Positions 43,794 to 55,329 of a stretch of 64,000 nucleotides of DNA are shown here, in pieces. Below the pieces are notes generated by a model that was not told the origin of the DNA, did not search any database, and worked only from the letters and a program-made list of their open reading frames with translations. The DNA is taken from contig OY740773.1 of NCBI GenBank assembly GCA_963513935.1, forward strand, positions 104,703,291-104,767,290, in the 5' to 3' direction. The stretch comes from Aphrophora alni. Its lineage: Eukaryota; Arthropoda; Insecta; Hemiptera; Aphrophoridae. Each line of letters starts with the position of its first letter. Within the stretch, counting starts at the first letter, position 1. A program made the translations under genes and the position numbers.

Positions 43794-44102
43794 ATGAAAA
43801 CAAAAAACGTATACAATATCCTGAATACATTTTCTATTCTGATATTAAACGTGAGCTGTATTGAAGAGATCAAAGGGCTTTTCCCAATAAAGAAGGATTT
43901 TGAATTAATGTTTTACACTGATATGAAAAACGATAACACTTTGAATCAAGAAGGGGGGGATGAGAGTGGTTGCTCGACTTTTAAAAGTTCCATTTGCATC
44001 GAGTGTTGTCAGTCGGGGGACCTGACTTTTCAAACACAGAAAAGTTGTAGTGGAAAAGTTTTTGACAGTGTTTTCATATTTAGAAATGTGTCAAGATTTT
44101 AA
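43794..44102 (+). CDS. Hypothetical reading frame, 102 codons
   Basis: The frame from ATG 43794 begins MKTKNVYNILNTFSILILNV, which looks like a signal peptide (basic start, hydrophobic core), followed by a polar region with five cysteines (DESGCSTFKSSICIECCQSG and SCSG). A secreted, cysteine-containing product is conceivable. It matches no family I know, the hydrophobic start could arise by chance in AT-rich DNA, and there is no promoter or poly(A) support. Confidence 0.2.
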   Translation: MKTKNVYNILNTFSILILNVSCIEEIKGLFPIKKDFELMFYTDMKNDNTLNQEGGDESGCSTFKSSICIECCQSGDLTFQTQKSCSGKVFDSVFIFRNVSRF

Positions 44103-44284
44103 TTCATAGTGGCTTTCAAGCTATTCTAAAAAGTTTTTATGTCACAGTACAGGGAAAGTAGTTTTTTTTGGGTCAAAAAAATCGATTGTAGGGAATATAT
44201 CAGTTTTGAGATCCCAAAAAATTTGTTTTTGTATCGATGACTGGTTTTACGCACAGGTAAAGATTTTAATCAAATTTGGTATAT

Positions 44285-44525
44285 ACAGACTGTCCCAAAA
44301 AAGGGCTTTTCATTTTCGGATTGTATACATTAAAACGAACGATGAATGACAGGTATATAGTCGAATTTCGTTTCAATATCCGTCTATCTGCCATTTTGTT
44401 ATAAAAAACCATTATAACTCCAGACATAGATAAGATATTGAGTTCAGATTTAGAAGCAATTTGTATGTTACGTTTTACAAGTGTAGCATGTACAATTTGT
44501 TTTACATTTTCAAAATGGCGGCTGG
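44285..44525. repeat. MITE-like end segment
   Basis: Starts ACAGACTGTCCCAAAAAAGG and contains AAAATGGCGGCTGG near the right. Architecture resembles the left half of 30702-31126. No matching right terminal repeat found. Confidence 0.35.
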
Positions 44526-44529
44526 AAAC

Positions 44530-45190
44530 TTTTTTTTTTTTAATTTAGTATTTATAAATATTCCTTAGGATTTCCTTTTTTTAAGGTCCCCCTTTACGTT
44601 CTTTCTTATGCGTTCCTTAAAGAAATTTTATTGTATATTTGTAACTGTAGTATTTACTTTATTAAGGAAGAGAAATTGGTAAGGATTTCCTTAACGATTT
44701 AACCTGTTATCCTTCTTTAATGCTAAGGTTGGACAAGAGCTACCTTAAATCTCTCTAAACCAAATTGTTCAAAGCTGAACGGTGCCTATTATGTTATTAA
44801 ATATTATGAATATAATAAAAGATGAAGACAATATTCTAGAGTACTTTGTGTGAGTAAATGAGGTGTCACCACTGGTAACGAGAAGATTTCTGAGGGATAC
44901 TGAAAACACATTTGATTTTTACGATGGAGATCAAATGTGTAAAAGGTTAGGTTTATTAACATCACGACATCATATTTTCCTGTTATTGTCTGCTCCCGTT
45001 AATTATGTGGGGGAAAAGAATAAACAGATTGTTTAAATTTGTACGATATAAATATAGCAGAAAATTACGTAGGTAAAACTAAGTTAGTGAAATTAGAACA
45101 TTCTTTTTGTATAGTATAATAATTACAGCACAATGCTTAATTGATATTCGACCTATAAGTATTTACATTTACACTTATAAGTATATACAT
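44530..45190. other. AT-rich stretch, nothing recognised
   Basis: ATTAAGGAAG and TTCCTTAA motifs recur loosely, similar to the flank of the 33345 minisatellite, but no array is formed. Confidence 0.35.
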
Positions 45191-45194
45191 TTTC

Positions 45195-45900
45195 TTCAGT
45201 ATTGTAGGCTTTGCTTTTATTTTCAATTCATGTTTATATTTTTAACCGAATATAACCTAACCTAACCTAACCTAACCTATCCTAACCTAACCTAACCTAA
45301 CCTAACCTAACCTAACCTATCCTATCCTAACCTAACCTTTTCCTATTCTCTGATGTTTCTCCTTGTGATTATGAATTCATCGCCAAACACATAAAAGTAA
45401 ATCAAAACAAACTAACACATGGCAAATGACAGATGTTTAGCAATTAATGAAAAATCAGCTGTAGTGATTACTGAACTCTTATTGGTTCTTGTTGATAACG
45501 TAATTGATACTTAAAGTGTAGTTCCTTTAGTCGCTCCTTTAGAACAAGAATAGAAATTTTATGAAATCTTCTTACAATATGAAGTCGTTTCTTACTGGCT
45601 TTGTTTCTAGTTTCAATTCATGTGTTTCTATTTTTAACTAAATATTTTTCTACACTAAAAAATACTAGCATCCTTTTCTTTTATCTGATCTTTCTTGTTG
45701 TGATTGTAAATTCATCGATAAACGAATAAAAAATACATCAAAACGTACTAACGCACGGTAAAAAAATAGCTGTTTTACCATTAAGGAACAGTTAGCTGTA
45801 GTGATTTGAATTCTCATTGGTTGTTATTTATAACGCAGTTCCTTTAATCCCACCTTTATAAAAGACAACTTATTAAAGGAATAGAAATGTTAAGGAGTAT
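45195..45900. repeat. Tandem pair, only the first copy holding a telomere-like array
   Basis: Copy 1 (45195-45590) and copy 2 (45595-45900) share TTTCAATTCATGT, TTGTGATT-x-x-x-AATTCATCG, ACTAACXCA-type text, CAGCTGTAGTGATT and TAACGxAxTT. Copy 1 carries (CCTAA)n at 45254-45338 between TTTTTAAC and CTTTTCCTATTCTCTGAT. Copy 2 has at the same place a short AT-rich segment with no pentamers. Confidence 0.75.
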
Positions 45901-45927
45901 GCAATGTTAAATATGAAGTCGATTGAG

Positions 45928-48900
45928 GGATGTCTTAAGTTGTGTGTTTCTTAGGAAGTCTTAAAGAACGTTCATGAATACAAGACTTAGTTTGCCTTAG
46001 TGTAAAGCAACAGTTGAGTGTTTCCCTAGGATCTCTTAAGGAAGTCCTAAAGAACGTACATAAATACAAGACTTAGTTTGCCTTAGTGTAAAGCAACAGG
46101 ATGTCTTAAGGAAGTCCTAAAGAACGTACATAAATACAAGACTTAGTTTGCCGTAGTGTAAAGCAACAGGATGTCTTAAGGAAGTCTTAAAGAACGTTCA
46201 TAAATACAAGACTTAGTTTGCCGTAGTGTAAAGCAACAGGATGTCTTAAGGAAGTCCTAAAGAACGTACATAAATACAAGACTTAGTTTGCCGTAGTGTA
46301 AAGCAACAGGATGTCTTAAGGAAGTCCTAAGGAACGTACATAAATACAAGACTTAATTTGCCTTAGTGTAAAGCTACAGGATTTCTTAAGGAAGTCCTAA
46401 AGAACGTACATAAATACAAGACTTAGTTTGCCTTAGTGTTTAGCAGAAGGATGTCTTAAGGAAGTCCTAAAGAACGTACATAAATACAAGACTTAGTTTG
46501 CCGTAGTGTAAAGCAACAGGATGTCTTAAGGAAGTCCTAAAGAACGTACATAAATACAAGACTTAGTTTGCCGTAGTGTAAAGCAACAGGATGTCTTAAG
46601 GAAGTCCTAAAGAACGTACATAAATACAAGACTTAGTTTGCCTTAGTGTAAAGCTACAGGATGACTTAAGGAAGTCCTAAAGAACGTACATAAATACAAG
46701 ACTTAGTTTGCCTTAGTGTTTAGCAGAAGGATGTCTTAAGGATGTCCTAAAGAACGTACATAAATACAAGACTTAGTTTGCCGTAGTGTAAAGCAACAGG
46801 ATGTCTTAAGGAAGTCTTAAAGAACGTTCATAAATACAAGACTTTGTTTGCCGTAGTGTAAAGCAACAGGATGTCTTAAGGAAGTCCTAAAGAACGTACA
46901 TAAATACAAGACTTAGTTTGCCGTAGTGTAAAGCAACAGGATGTCTTAAGGAAGTCCTAAAGAACGTACATAAATACAAGACTTAGTTTGCCGTAGTGTA
47001 AAGCTACAGGATGACTTAAGGAAGTCCTAAAGAACGTACATAAATACAAGACTTAGTTTGCCGTAGTGTAAAGCTACAGGATGTCTTAAGGATGTCCTAA
47101 AGAACGGACATAAATACAAGACTTAGTTTGCCGTAGTGTAAAGCAACAGGATGTCTTAAGGAAGTCCTAAAGAACGTACATAAATACAAGACTTAGTTTG
47201 CCGTAGTGTAAAGCTACAGGATGACTTAAGTAAGTCCTAAAGAACGTACATAAATACAAGACTTAGTTTGCCTTAGTGTTTAGCAGAAGGATGTCTTAAG
47301 GATGTCCTAAAGAACGTACATAAATACAAGACTTAGTTTGCCTTAGTGTTTAGCAGAAGGATGTCCTAAAGAACGTACATAAATACAAGACTTAGTTTGC
47401 CTTAGTGTTTAGCAGAAGGATGTCTTAAGGATGTCCTAAAGAACGTACATAAATACAAGACTTAGTTTGCCTTAGTGTTTAGCAGAAGGATGTCTTAAGG
47501 ATGTCCTAAAGAACGTACATAAATACAAGACTTAGTTTGCCTTAGTGTTTAGCAGAAGGATGTCTTAAGGATGTCCTAAAGAACGTACATAAATACAAGA
47601 CTTAGTTTGCCTTAGTGTTTAGCAGAAGGATGTCTTAAGGATGTCCTAAAGAACGTACATAAATACAAGACTTAGTTTGCCTTAGTGTAAATCAACAGGA
47701 TGTCTTAAGGAAGTCCTAAGGAACGTACATAAATACAAGACTTAATTTGCCTTAGTGTAAAGCTACAGGATTTCTTAAGGAAGTCCTAAAGAACGTACAT
47801 AAATACAAGACTTAGTTTGCCTTAGTGTTTAGCAGAAGGATGTCTTAAGGAAGTCCTAAAGAACGTACATAAATACAAGACTTAGTTTGCCGTAGTGTAA
47901 AGCAACAGGATGTCTTAAGGAAGTCCTAAAGAACGTACATAAATACAAGACTTAGTTTGCCGTAGTGTAAAGCAACAGGATGTCTTAAGGAAGTCCTAAA
48001 GAACGTACATAAATACAAGACTTAGTTTGCCTTAGTGTAAAGCTACAGGATGACTTAAGGAAGTCCTAAAGAACGTACATAAATACAAGACTTAGTTTGC
48101 CTTAGTGTTTAGCAGAAGGATGTCTTAAGGATGTCCTAAAGAACGTACATAAATACAAGACTTAGTTTGCCGTAGTGTAAAGCAACAGGATGTCTTAAGG
48201 AAGTCTTAAAGAACGTTCATAAATACAAGACTTAGTTTGCCGTAGTGTAAAGCAACAGGATGTCTTAAGGAAGTCCTAAAGAACGTACATAAATACAAGA
48301 CTTAGTTTGCCGTAGTGTAAAGCAACAGGATGTCTTAAGGAAGTCCTAAAGAACGTACATAAATACAAGACTTAGTTTGCCGTAGTGTAAAGCTACAGGA
48401 TGACTTAAGGAAGTCCTAAAGAACGTACATAAATACAAGACTTAGTTTGCCGTAGTGTAAAGCTACAGGATGTCTTAAGGATGTCCTAAAGAACGGACAT
48501 AAATACAAGACTTAGTTTGCCGTAGTGTAAAGCAACAGGATGTCTTAAGGAAGTCCTAAAGAACGTACATAAATACAAGACTTAGTTTGCCGTAGTGTAA
48601 AGCTACAGGATGACTTAAGTAAGTCCTAAAGAACGTACATAAATACAAGACTTAGTTTGCCTTAGTGTTTAGCAGAAGGATGTCTTAAGGATGTCCTAAA
48701 GAACGTACATAAATACAAGACTTAGTTTGCCTTAGTGTTTAGCAGAAGGATGTCCTAAAGAACGTACATAAATACAAGACTTAGTTTGCCTTAGTGTTTA
48801 GCAGAAGGATGTCTTAAGGATGTCCTAAAGAACGTACATAAATACAAGACTTAGTTTGCCTTAGTGTTTAGCAGAAGGATGTCTTAAGGATGTCCTAAAG

Positions 48901-50117
48901 AACGTACATAAATACAAGACTTAGTTTGCCTTAGTGTAAATCAACAGGATGTCTTAAGTAAGTCCTAAAGAACGTACATAAATACAAGACTTAGTTTGCC
49001 TTAGTGTTTAGCAGAAGGATGTCTTAAGGAAGTCCTAAAGAACGTACATAAATACAAGATTTAGTTTGCCGTAGTGTAAAGCAACAGGATGTCTTAAGGA
49101 AGTCCTAAAGAACGTACATAAATACAAGACTTAGTTTGCCGTAGTGTAAAGCAACAGGATGTCTTAAGGAAGTCCTAAAGAACGTACATAAATACAAGAC
49201 TTAGTTTGCCTTAGTGTTTAGCAGAAGGATGTCTTAAGGAAGTCCTAAAGAACGTACATAAATACAAGACTTAGTTTGCCGTAGTGTAAAGCAACAGGAT
49301 GTCTTAAGTAAGTCCTAAAGAACGTACATAAATACAAGACTTAGTTTGCCTTAGTGTTTAGCAGAAGGATGTCTTAAGGATATCCTAAAGAACGTACATA
49401 AATACAAGACTTAGTTTGCCTTAGTGTTTAGCAGAAGGATGTCTTAAGGATGTCCTAAAGAACGTACATAAATACAAGACTTAGTTTGCCTTAGTGTTTA
49501 GCAGAAGGATGTCTTAAGGATGTCCTAAAGAACGTACATAAATACAAGACTTAGTTTGCCTTAGTGTAAATCAACAGGATGTCTTAAGGAAGTCCTAAGG
49601 AACGTACATAAATACAAGACTTAATTTGCCTTAGTGTAAAGCTACAGGATTTCTTAAGGAAGTCCTAAAGAACGTACATAAATACAAGACTTAGTTTGCC
49701 TTAGTGTTTAGCAGAAGGATGTCTTAAGGAAGTCCTAAAGAACGTACATAAATACAAGACTTAGTTTGCCGTAGTGTAAAGCAACAGGATGTCTTAAGGA
49801 AGTCCTAAAGAACGTACATAAATACAAGACTTAGTTTGCCGTAGTGTAAAGCAACAGGATGTCTTAAGGAAGTCCTAAAGAACGTACATAAATACAAGAC
49901 TTAGTTTGCCTTAGTGTAAAGCAGCAGGATGTCTTAAGGAAGTCCTAAAGAACGTACATAAATACAAGACTTAGTTTGCCTTAGTGTAAAGCAACAGGAT
50001 ATCTTAAGGAAGTCCTAAAGAACATACATAAATAAAAGACTTAGTTTGCCTTAGTGTAAAGCAACAGGATGTCTTAAGGAAGTCCTAAAGAACGTACATA
50101 AATACAAGACTTAGTTT
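45928..50117. repeat. 70-bp satellite with higher-order structure
   Basis: About 60 head-to-tail units of 70 bp: AGGATGTCTTAAGGAAGTCC, TAAAGAACGTACATAAATAC, AAGACTTAGTTTGCCGTAGT, GTAAAGCAAC. Subtypes differ at fixed places: GCCG versus GCCT, AAAGCAAC versus AAAGCTAC versus TTAGCAGA, and GGAAGTCC versus GGATGTCC. A marker unit with CTTAATTTG occurs at 46352, 47741 and 49620. The unit order after it is repeated, with one 11-bp-short unit per period (spacings 1389 = 20x70-11 and 1879 = 27x70-11). So the array grew partly by duplicating blocks of 20 or more units. No coding capacity. The left edge is degraded and the right edge abrupt. Confidence 0.97.
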
Positions 50118-50119
50118 CC

Positions 50120-50945
50120 AACATGACTGTAGATTATGTTGATGATTTTTTCGTGTTCTGTGTTTATCACTCTTAATAACGGAAGTTGATTTATAACTTC
50201 GTGTATATACATAATGACAAATGTTTGAATATTAACAATAATACAAATCTATACATTTAATATTTTGTAAAATTACAAGGTTCAATTTTTAAGTCTGATT
50301 ACAGAAGTGTTTGTTGCTACAAAATGAGGTTCATTTTGTCCGTAAGATTTATGAGAAGTTTAAAATTCCATAAAGTGTGAAGTGTTGTTCTACTTAAGTT
50401 AACGACCGTCTGGACGAGACGAAGTGGAGGCGATAAGACCATAACTCACAATGACGTCATGTGAGGCGGAGGACTAGGGTATTGTTCTAGGACACTTGTA
50501 TGCACAATCCGTAGAGTTTGCATCGTAATGCAATCGAAAATTCTGCTCAATATATGAGGAACTGTGAATTTCACAAAATTCTACAAATGTTTCACACAAC
50601 CTGGTTAATAATATAAGTATATATTTATTAGTAATAATATTATATATTAAACATTATCATGTAATAGATACTGTCATTTATATAACCGGCATGTAATAAA
50701 CCACCCCCAAAAACTACTATATTAAATAATTATACAATACAGCAAATATTATTTTAAACCATTAACTTAATAAATTATCAATTAAATAGTAAATCAGTTA
50801 AATACATAATAACAAAACTATTAAATACATGTTAATTCTACCAACAATAATATGAAAAACGACAAATAATTAATTTCTTACGAAATAACTATACTACAAT
50901 CGACAAAAGACTAGTCTAACCTCAAATTGTACTATAAACGTGATA
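50120..50945. other. AT-rich stretch, nothing recognised
   Basis: No gene seen. Confidence 0.45.
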
Positions 50946-50951
50946 TAGTAC

Positions 50952-51068
50952 AGGGTGTGCCACGAAGAGGTCGCTATTTTTGAATTAATATGTCGGTCAT
51001 TGGAACACTACAAATTTGACACATTACATATATATATATATGTGTATATATATATATATATATATGTT

Positions 51069-51118
<50 letters not shown>
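50952..51118. repeat. MITE-like end followed by (TA)n microsatellite
   Basis: ACAGGGTGTGCCACGAAGAG begins like a MITE terminus. 51028-51118 is (TA)n with a few TG steps. Confidence 0.7.
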
Positions 51119-51119
<1 letters not shown>

Positions 51120-51120
<1 letters not shown>

Positions 51121-51540
51121 AAAAAGTACCCTAGAGTTTTTTTAATTTTATTTTTTATAGTGAATCAAAACAAAATGGTGGAATAACAAAAAGAACATTA
51201 ACCTTCTGGATAGAACCACTTTCTCCCACAATGCAATGCAATTAATATATGCATTGCCATCTGTTGAATCTCGATCTGCTGTTGTTCCGTTAACACACAA
51301 CAATGAAATAATGATTGTTTCAATTGAACAAAAAGTAAAATGTTTTTCTTGAGGTATTGCTTTTGAAAATGAATACGAAACGATGAGATGTTTCAAAGAA
51401 CCTACTCAAATCTGGTTCCTCCATCAAGAAAATCAATTCCTAAAAGGAAAACTATGCTACACTATCAGTTTCTAACAAAACCATAGATTTTCTAACGCAG
51501 AAAATGAAGAGCTGCATGTATTACTTTACTGAAATCTCCA
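51120..51540. other. AT-rich stretch, nothing recognised
   Basis: An 82-codon minus frame here has no recognisable domain. The right end leads into transposase sequence. Confidence 0.4.
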
Positions 51541-51541
51541 C

Positions 51542-51735
51542 TTGGAAAAGAAAAACAAGATAAATTTTTATAAAACAAATTTAATTTACGGACAGTTAGA
51601 AAGACGAGTGGAATTTTGTTCGAAGGTATTTGAAAAGCTTGGCGAAGATGCCGAGTGGTATGAAGGAATTGTATTCTCAGATGAAGCTACATTTTACCAA
51701 ACAGGATCTGTAAACAGACATAGTGTAATTATTAT
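51542..51735 (+). pseudogene. Tc1/mariner-type transposase fragment (first catalytic block)
   Basis: Reads NLIYGQLERRVEFCSKVFEK, then AEWYEGIVFSDEATFYQTGS, VNRHS. RxxFCxxxxxKL ... I-x-F-S-D-E-A-x-F-x-x-x-G-x-V-N-R-H is the region with the first catalytic aspartate (the D of FSDEA) in a widespread arthropod IS630/Tc1/mariner transposase group. The frame departs from the family after NRHS, because another element's terminus (TACAGTATGCGCCAAAATTA, from 51734) begins there. N-terminal DNA-binding domain and remaining catalytic parts are absent. Confidence 0.7.
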
Positions 51736-52482
51736 ACAGTATGCGCCAAAATTAACAGTACTGAAATTGTAAGATTTTATTTACATAGTTTTACCAACAT
51801 ATAAAAGCAAAATCGGTTAGACTCGGGTAACAACATGTTCAAAATGATCTCCGTTCAGTTTTAGGCAACACTCGTACCGTTTTTGAAGGTTGTGCATCAT
51901 TTTCTTGAAGAGGGGTTATTTCACGCTCCTTATACACATGTTTATTTTTTCCTGGAGTTGGACGATGGTAGCTGGTGGGACTTCACGGAAAATCCTCTCC
52001 TTCAACATTCCTCAGACATAGGCGTCAGGTGGTGTAAGATTGAGGGAGTAAGGGAAGTTTGTTCCAAGGGAGATGAGGCTGTTGCCAAAAGTTTCTTAAA
52101 GGAAAGCAATGTTGGTTAAGACAGTGTGACTGGTTGCGCCATCTTGCTGGTACCATTGTGAACGAAAAGACAGGTTTCGGGCACGATAAAATCTCCTGAC
52201 GTCTCCTATAAAACGATCAAGAATAACCCTATATTTACAATAACGGTCCTGATTTACAGTAAGAGGATTTTCATTATTATCTTCAACAAAGTATGGACTA
52301 ATTATGCCTCTCCTTGACACAACGCACCAAATGGTTACACGCTTACTATGCTGTGGCTTCTCTACAACACTGTCAGGACGTTCAAACCTAAGAAAACGTG
52401 TTGTCTTCTTGTTTATGAAACCATTAAGGTGCACATAACATTCATCTGAATTAAGGTGCACATAACATTCATCTGAATGTCA
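51734..52482 (-). pseudogene. Tc1/mariner-type transposase, C-terminal two thirds
   Basis: The minus-strand frame from 52482 reads SDECYVHLN twice (a 27-bp tandem duplication, 52429-52482), then GFINKKTTRFLRFERPDSVV, VTIWCVVSRRGIISPYFVED, RSQWYQQDGATSHTVLTNIA and then a stop at 52096-52098. The same frame, with stops replacing codons, continues SLNLTPPDAYV, GMLKERIFREVPPATIVQLQ and RYECCLKLNGDHFEHVV to about 51820. The catalytic triad positions are visible: D in SDEC, D in QQDGA, and D in PPDAY. At least three in-frame stops make it inactive. 51734-51760 looks like its 3' terminal repeat next to a TA. The other end was not found. Confidence 0.85.
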
Positions 52483-52489
52483 ATGTAGA

Positions 52490-53635
52490 AATAGAATGGA
52501 AATAAGAAATGGTATCAAATAATTATTAAATACAAATCCATATAATACTATTTCAAACGATCATCATCCAAAAGTTAATTATCCATTCATTCATTCCATT
52601 TTGTATAGTATTTAGAAATATTTAAAATAGAAAAAAATAATGAAATCAAACCAAAGATAAGATTAGATCCAATATAATACAAATCTAGTACCTTTTAAAA
52701 GGGAGTACTGGAGTAATTATAGGATGACTAAATCAGGACATATCCTTGGTCTGTTTTGCATACTATGTGTCTCGTTGAACCTTTGAAATCCTTGCTACTG
52801 CACACCTTGAATCAGATTGATGCGGTTTGGAAAGTCATCATTAAATAAGTTCACAGCCTCACCATATGATCTCACACGATCCCCGGAACCTCTAATCACC
52901 AATACAGTGATCATTTCAAACTCAGAAACTTCCTTATAAATAGAAAATACATAACTGTACGCACAGATTAATAAACTTTTTAACCAGATAAGTTTTAAAC
53001 GTTTTAGTTGGCAGCCTAACTGCTTCAGTGACACTGTATGAGGCACAAATGAAAGTCCAAAGTTGATATTTACAAGCAGGTAGATAATATGCTGGATAAT
53101 TTTAGTGATAACAGAATAAGAAAATTATTGGTGTCTTAACATTTGTTGATTTTAAAATAGTTTAGGAAAATGATAAATTCTAATGGCATAACTTCTCTTT
53201 TTAACTTTAACCTGCATCTCCTTAGGGAATGAAATTCGTAAAGGTATATTCAGTGAAAAACCGTGAACAATGTTTTTGTATTACAGCCTGTACTGCCAGG
53301 TATGTACTAGAAACCTTTTGGAGATGCAAAACTTTTCTATTGCATAAACCTTTCCAATGATATGTCACATGATATGGGTTGCCATTTAAAAAACAAAGGT
53401 TTCTTCTTTTACCCTTCTTCAAAAGGAGGGCGAAAATTCTACCCCCCCCCTCTTAAAAACCAGAAAAAGTGTTGTAATATGTAAGGTTTTACGTTGATAT
53501 AGCAATCCAGTTAAATTATATGTAGGTCTATCTCGACTTATTTTACACTCTGTGTATTTAAACAAAAAAGTGAAAGAAAATGAAGTTTTCCACAAAAAAC
53601 ATTTTGAGTTGTAGTTCAACGCAAGCAGGATTTGT
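52490..53635. other. AT-rich stretch, nothing recognised
   Basis: Minus-strand frames of 66-83 codons at 52795-53046 and 53222-53619 lack known domains. Confidence 0.4.
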
Positions 53636-53642
53636 TTCCTTA

Positions 53643-53688
53643 TGACAACTGAGGATGATGATTTGGTCGTTGAAACGTCTTCTTGTAT
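53643..53688 (+). ncRNA. Hammerhead-like motif
   Basis: ACAA-CTGAGGA-TG-ATGA-TTTGG-TCGT-T-GAAA-CGTCTTC-TTGT. It has a core CUGANGA and GAAA, a 4-bp stem II with one wobble, and a 4-bp stem I (ACAA/UUGU) that differs in sequence from the 28703 copy but still pairs. Stem III (ACG...) is weaker than in the other copies. Confidence 0.35.
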
Positions 53689-53699
53689 CGTACAAATAA

Positions 53700-54235
53700 A
53701 GTGTTTATTATGTTTCCTTTCATTTCGTGATTGAAGTGTCTACAAGTGTCGCTTATTACATATCTATGGAGTAGCCTCATTCGTGTTTAATATTGTCCAA
53801 CTCAAGAACGTATTTTCTCTCAGTTTTCCTTTATTCAAATAAATTGCATTAAAAAAAATTTCGAACTCCAGCGTACGAAATAGGTAACCCGAGATTTGAT
53901 CAAAAATTTCATTACAAATTACGTCTCTCTTTAAAACTTTAGAAAATAGACTCGTTATTTTTATTTTACTATAAACTCTCATATTGGATTTAATCAATTT
54001 ATAATATTATTAAAAATAGATAAATACTTTATAGTTTATCTATCTATTTTTCTATTTAATCAGTTTATCAACTAAATCTGTTACATATAAAACAGTACGT
54101 ATTGGACGATTGTATCCCTATTGGATAATGAATTCGTTACAATTTTCTCTCTTTCTCTAGTAGAAGGGGCCACATACATAGCCTCGACTGCGCCCAAATA
54201 TATTTGATAGTTTAGTTCGTTCTTTCTAGTTCACC
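53700..54235. other. AT-rich stretch, nothing recognised
   Basis: A 77-codon minus frame (53997-53764) has protein-like composition but no recognised domain. Confidence 0.35.
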
Positions 54236-54240
54236 CTTTC

Positions 54241-54653
<413 letters not shown>

Positions 54654-54659
54654 GTTTTC

Positions 54660-55280
54660 CTACTCTTTCTGTAATTAACTAAAGTTCTATCTCTCGCTCG
54701 AAGAAAAAATGAAATGGGAATTACAAATTAATATTGTTTATTAATTCACTCATCAAGCTCAACCTGCAAAATAATACAAAAACAAGCTATAACACTAATA
54801 ACGAAAGAAAGTAAATACAATAGAGCAAACCTAAAAATAATGGTATTTACCGAAGGAATAGAAACCACCTGGGTAAAAGCATGTTTGTGCAATAATCGCT
54901 TCTGTCTACTTCCTTGTGCTTACACGAAGAAAAATAAAAAGGAAAACGGAATGAACACAAAACAAGTAAAGACCAGACTGGATTGCTGGAGTATAGCCTA
55001 TCTCTCGCCGATAGCAGGGCAGAATAACTCTCCAGTATTATGTCTACCAGTTTTAAAACAGTTATTTGGATATTTTTTTTTCTATATGGTGAAATCAAAC
55101 AAGTATCGAAGTCACACAAATAGCTATGTTTGTTCCTAAATAATATTTAAGCAATTGGATTAATAATTGATTGGGTTTTATGTGGTTTTTGAACTGGTGT
55201 TTTTGTAACAACTAAACTACGTGTAGTGAACAAATGAACGATTAGAATGTTTGAAAATAAATACTTAGAGAGTCTTTACA
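54660..55280. other. Unrecognised stretch with opposed 90-99 codon frames
   Basis: 54840-55139 (+) and 55119-54847 (-) are open on both strands. Neither has a recognisable domain. Confidence 0.35.
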
Positions 55281-55284
55281 AAAA

Positions 55285-55320
55285 GATGTTTGAGGTTTCC
55301 GCTCCATCATCAGAAATAAT
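55285..55320 (-). ncRNA. Short hammerhead-like motif
   Basis: On minus: ATTT-CTGATGA-TGGAGCG-GAAA-CCTC-AAAC. Core strings are present but stem II is minimal and stem III unpaired. Probably a degraded relative of the other motifs. Confidence 0.2.
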
Positions 55321-55329
55321 TACTTCAGA

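Noticed and set aside
45928..50117. CRISPR-like array
   Set aside because: Units are contiguous 70-mers with no unique spacers, in eukaryotic sequence with transposons; it is a satellite.
51148..51396. 82-codon minus frame as part of a transposase
   Set aside because: Contains none of the DDE or HTH motifs and does not extend either neighbouring relic.
54840..55139. Opposed 99- and 90-codon frames as a gene
   Set aside because: Open on both strands with no domain, start context or homologous motif; consistent with chance.
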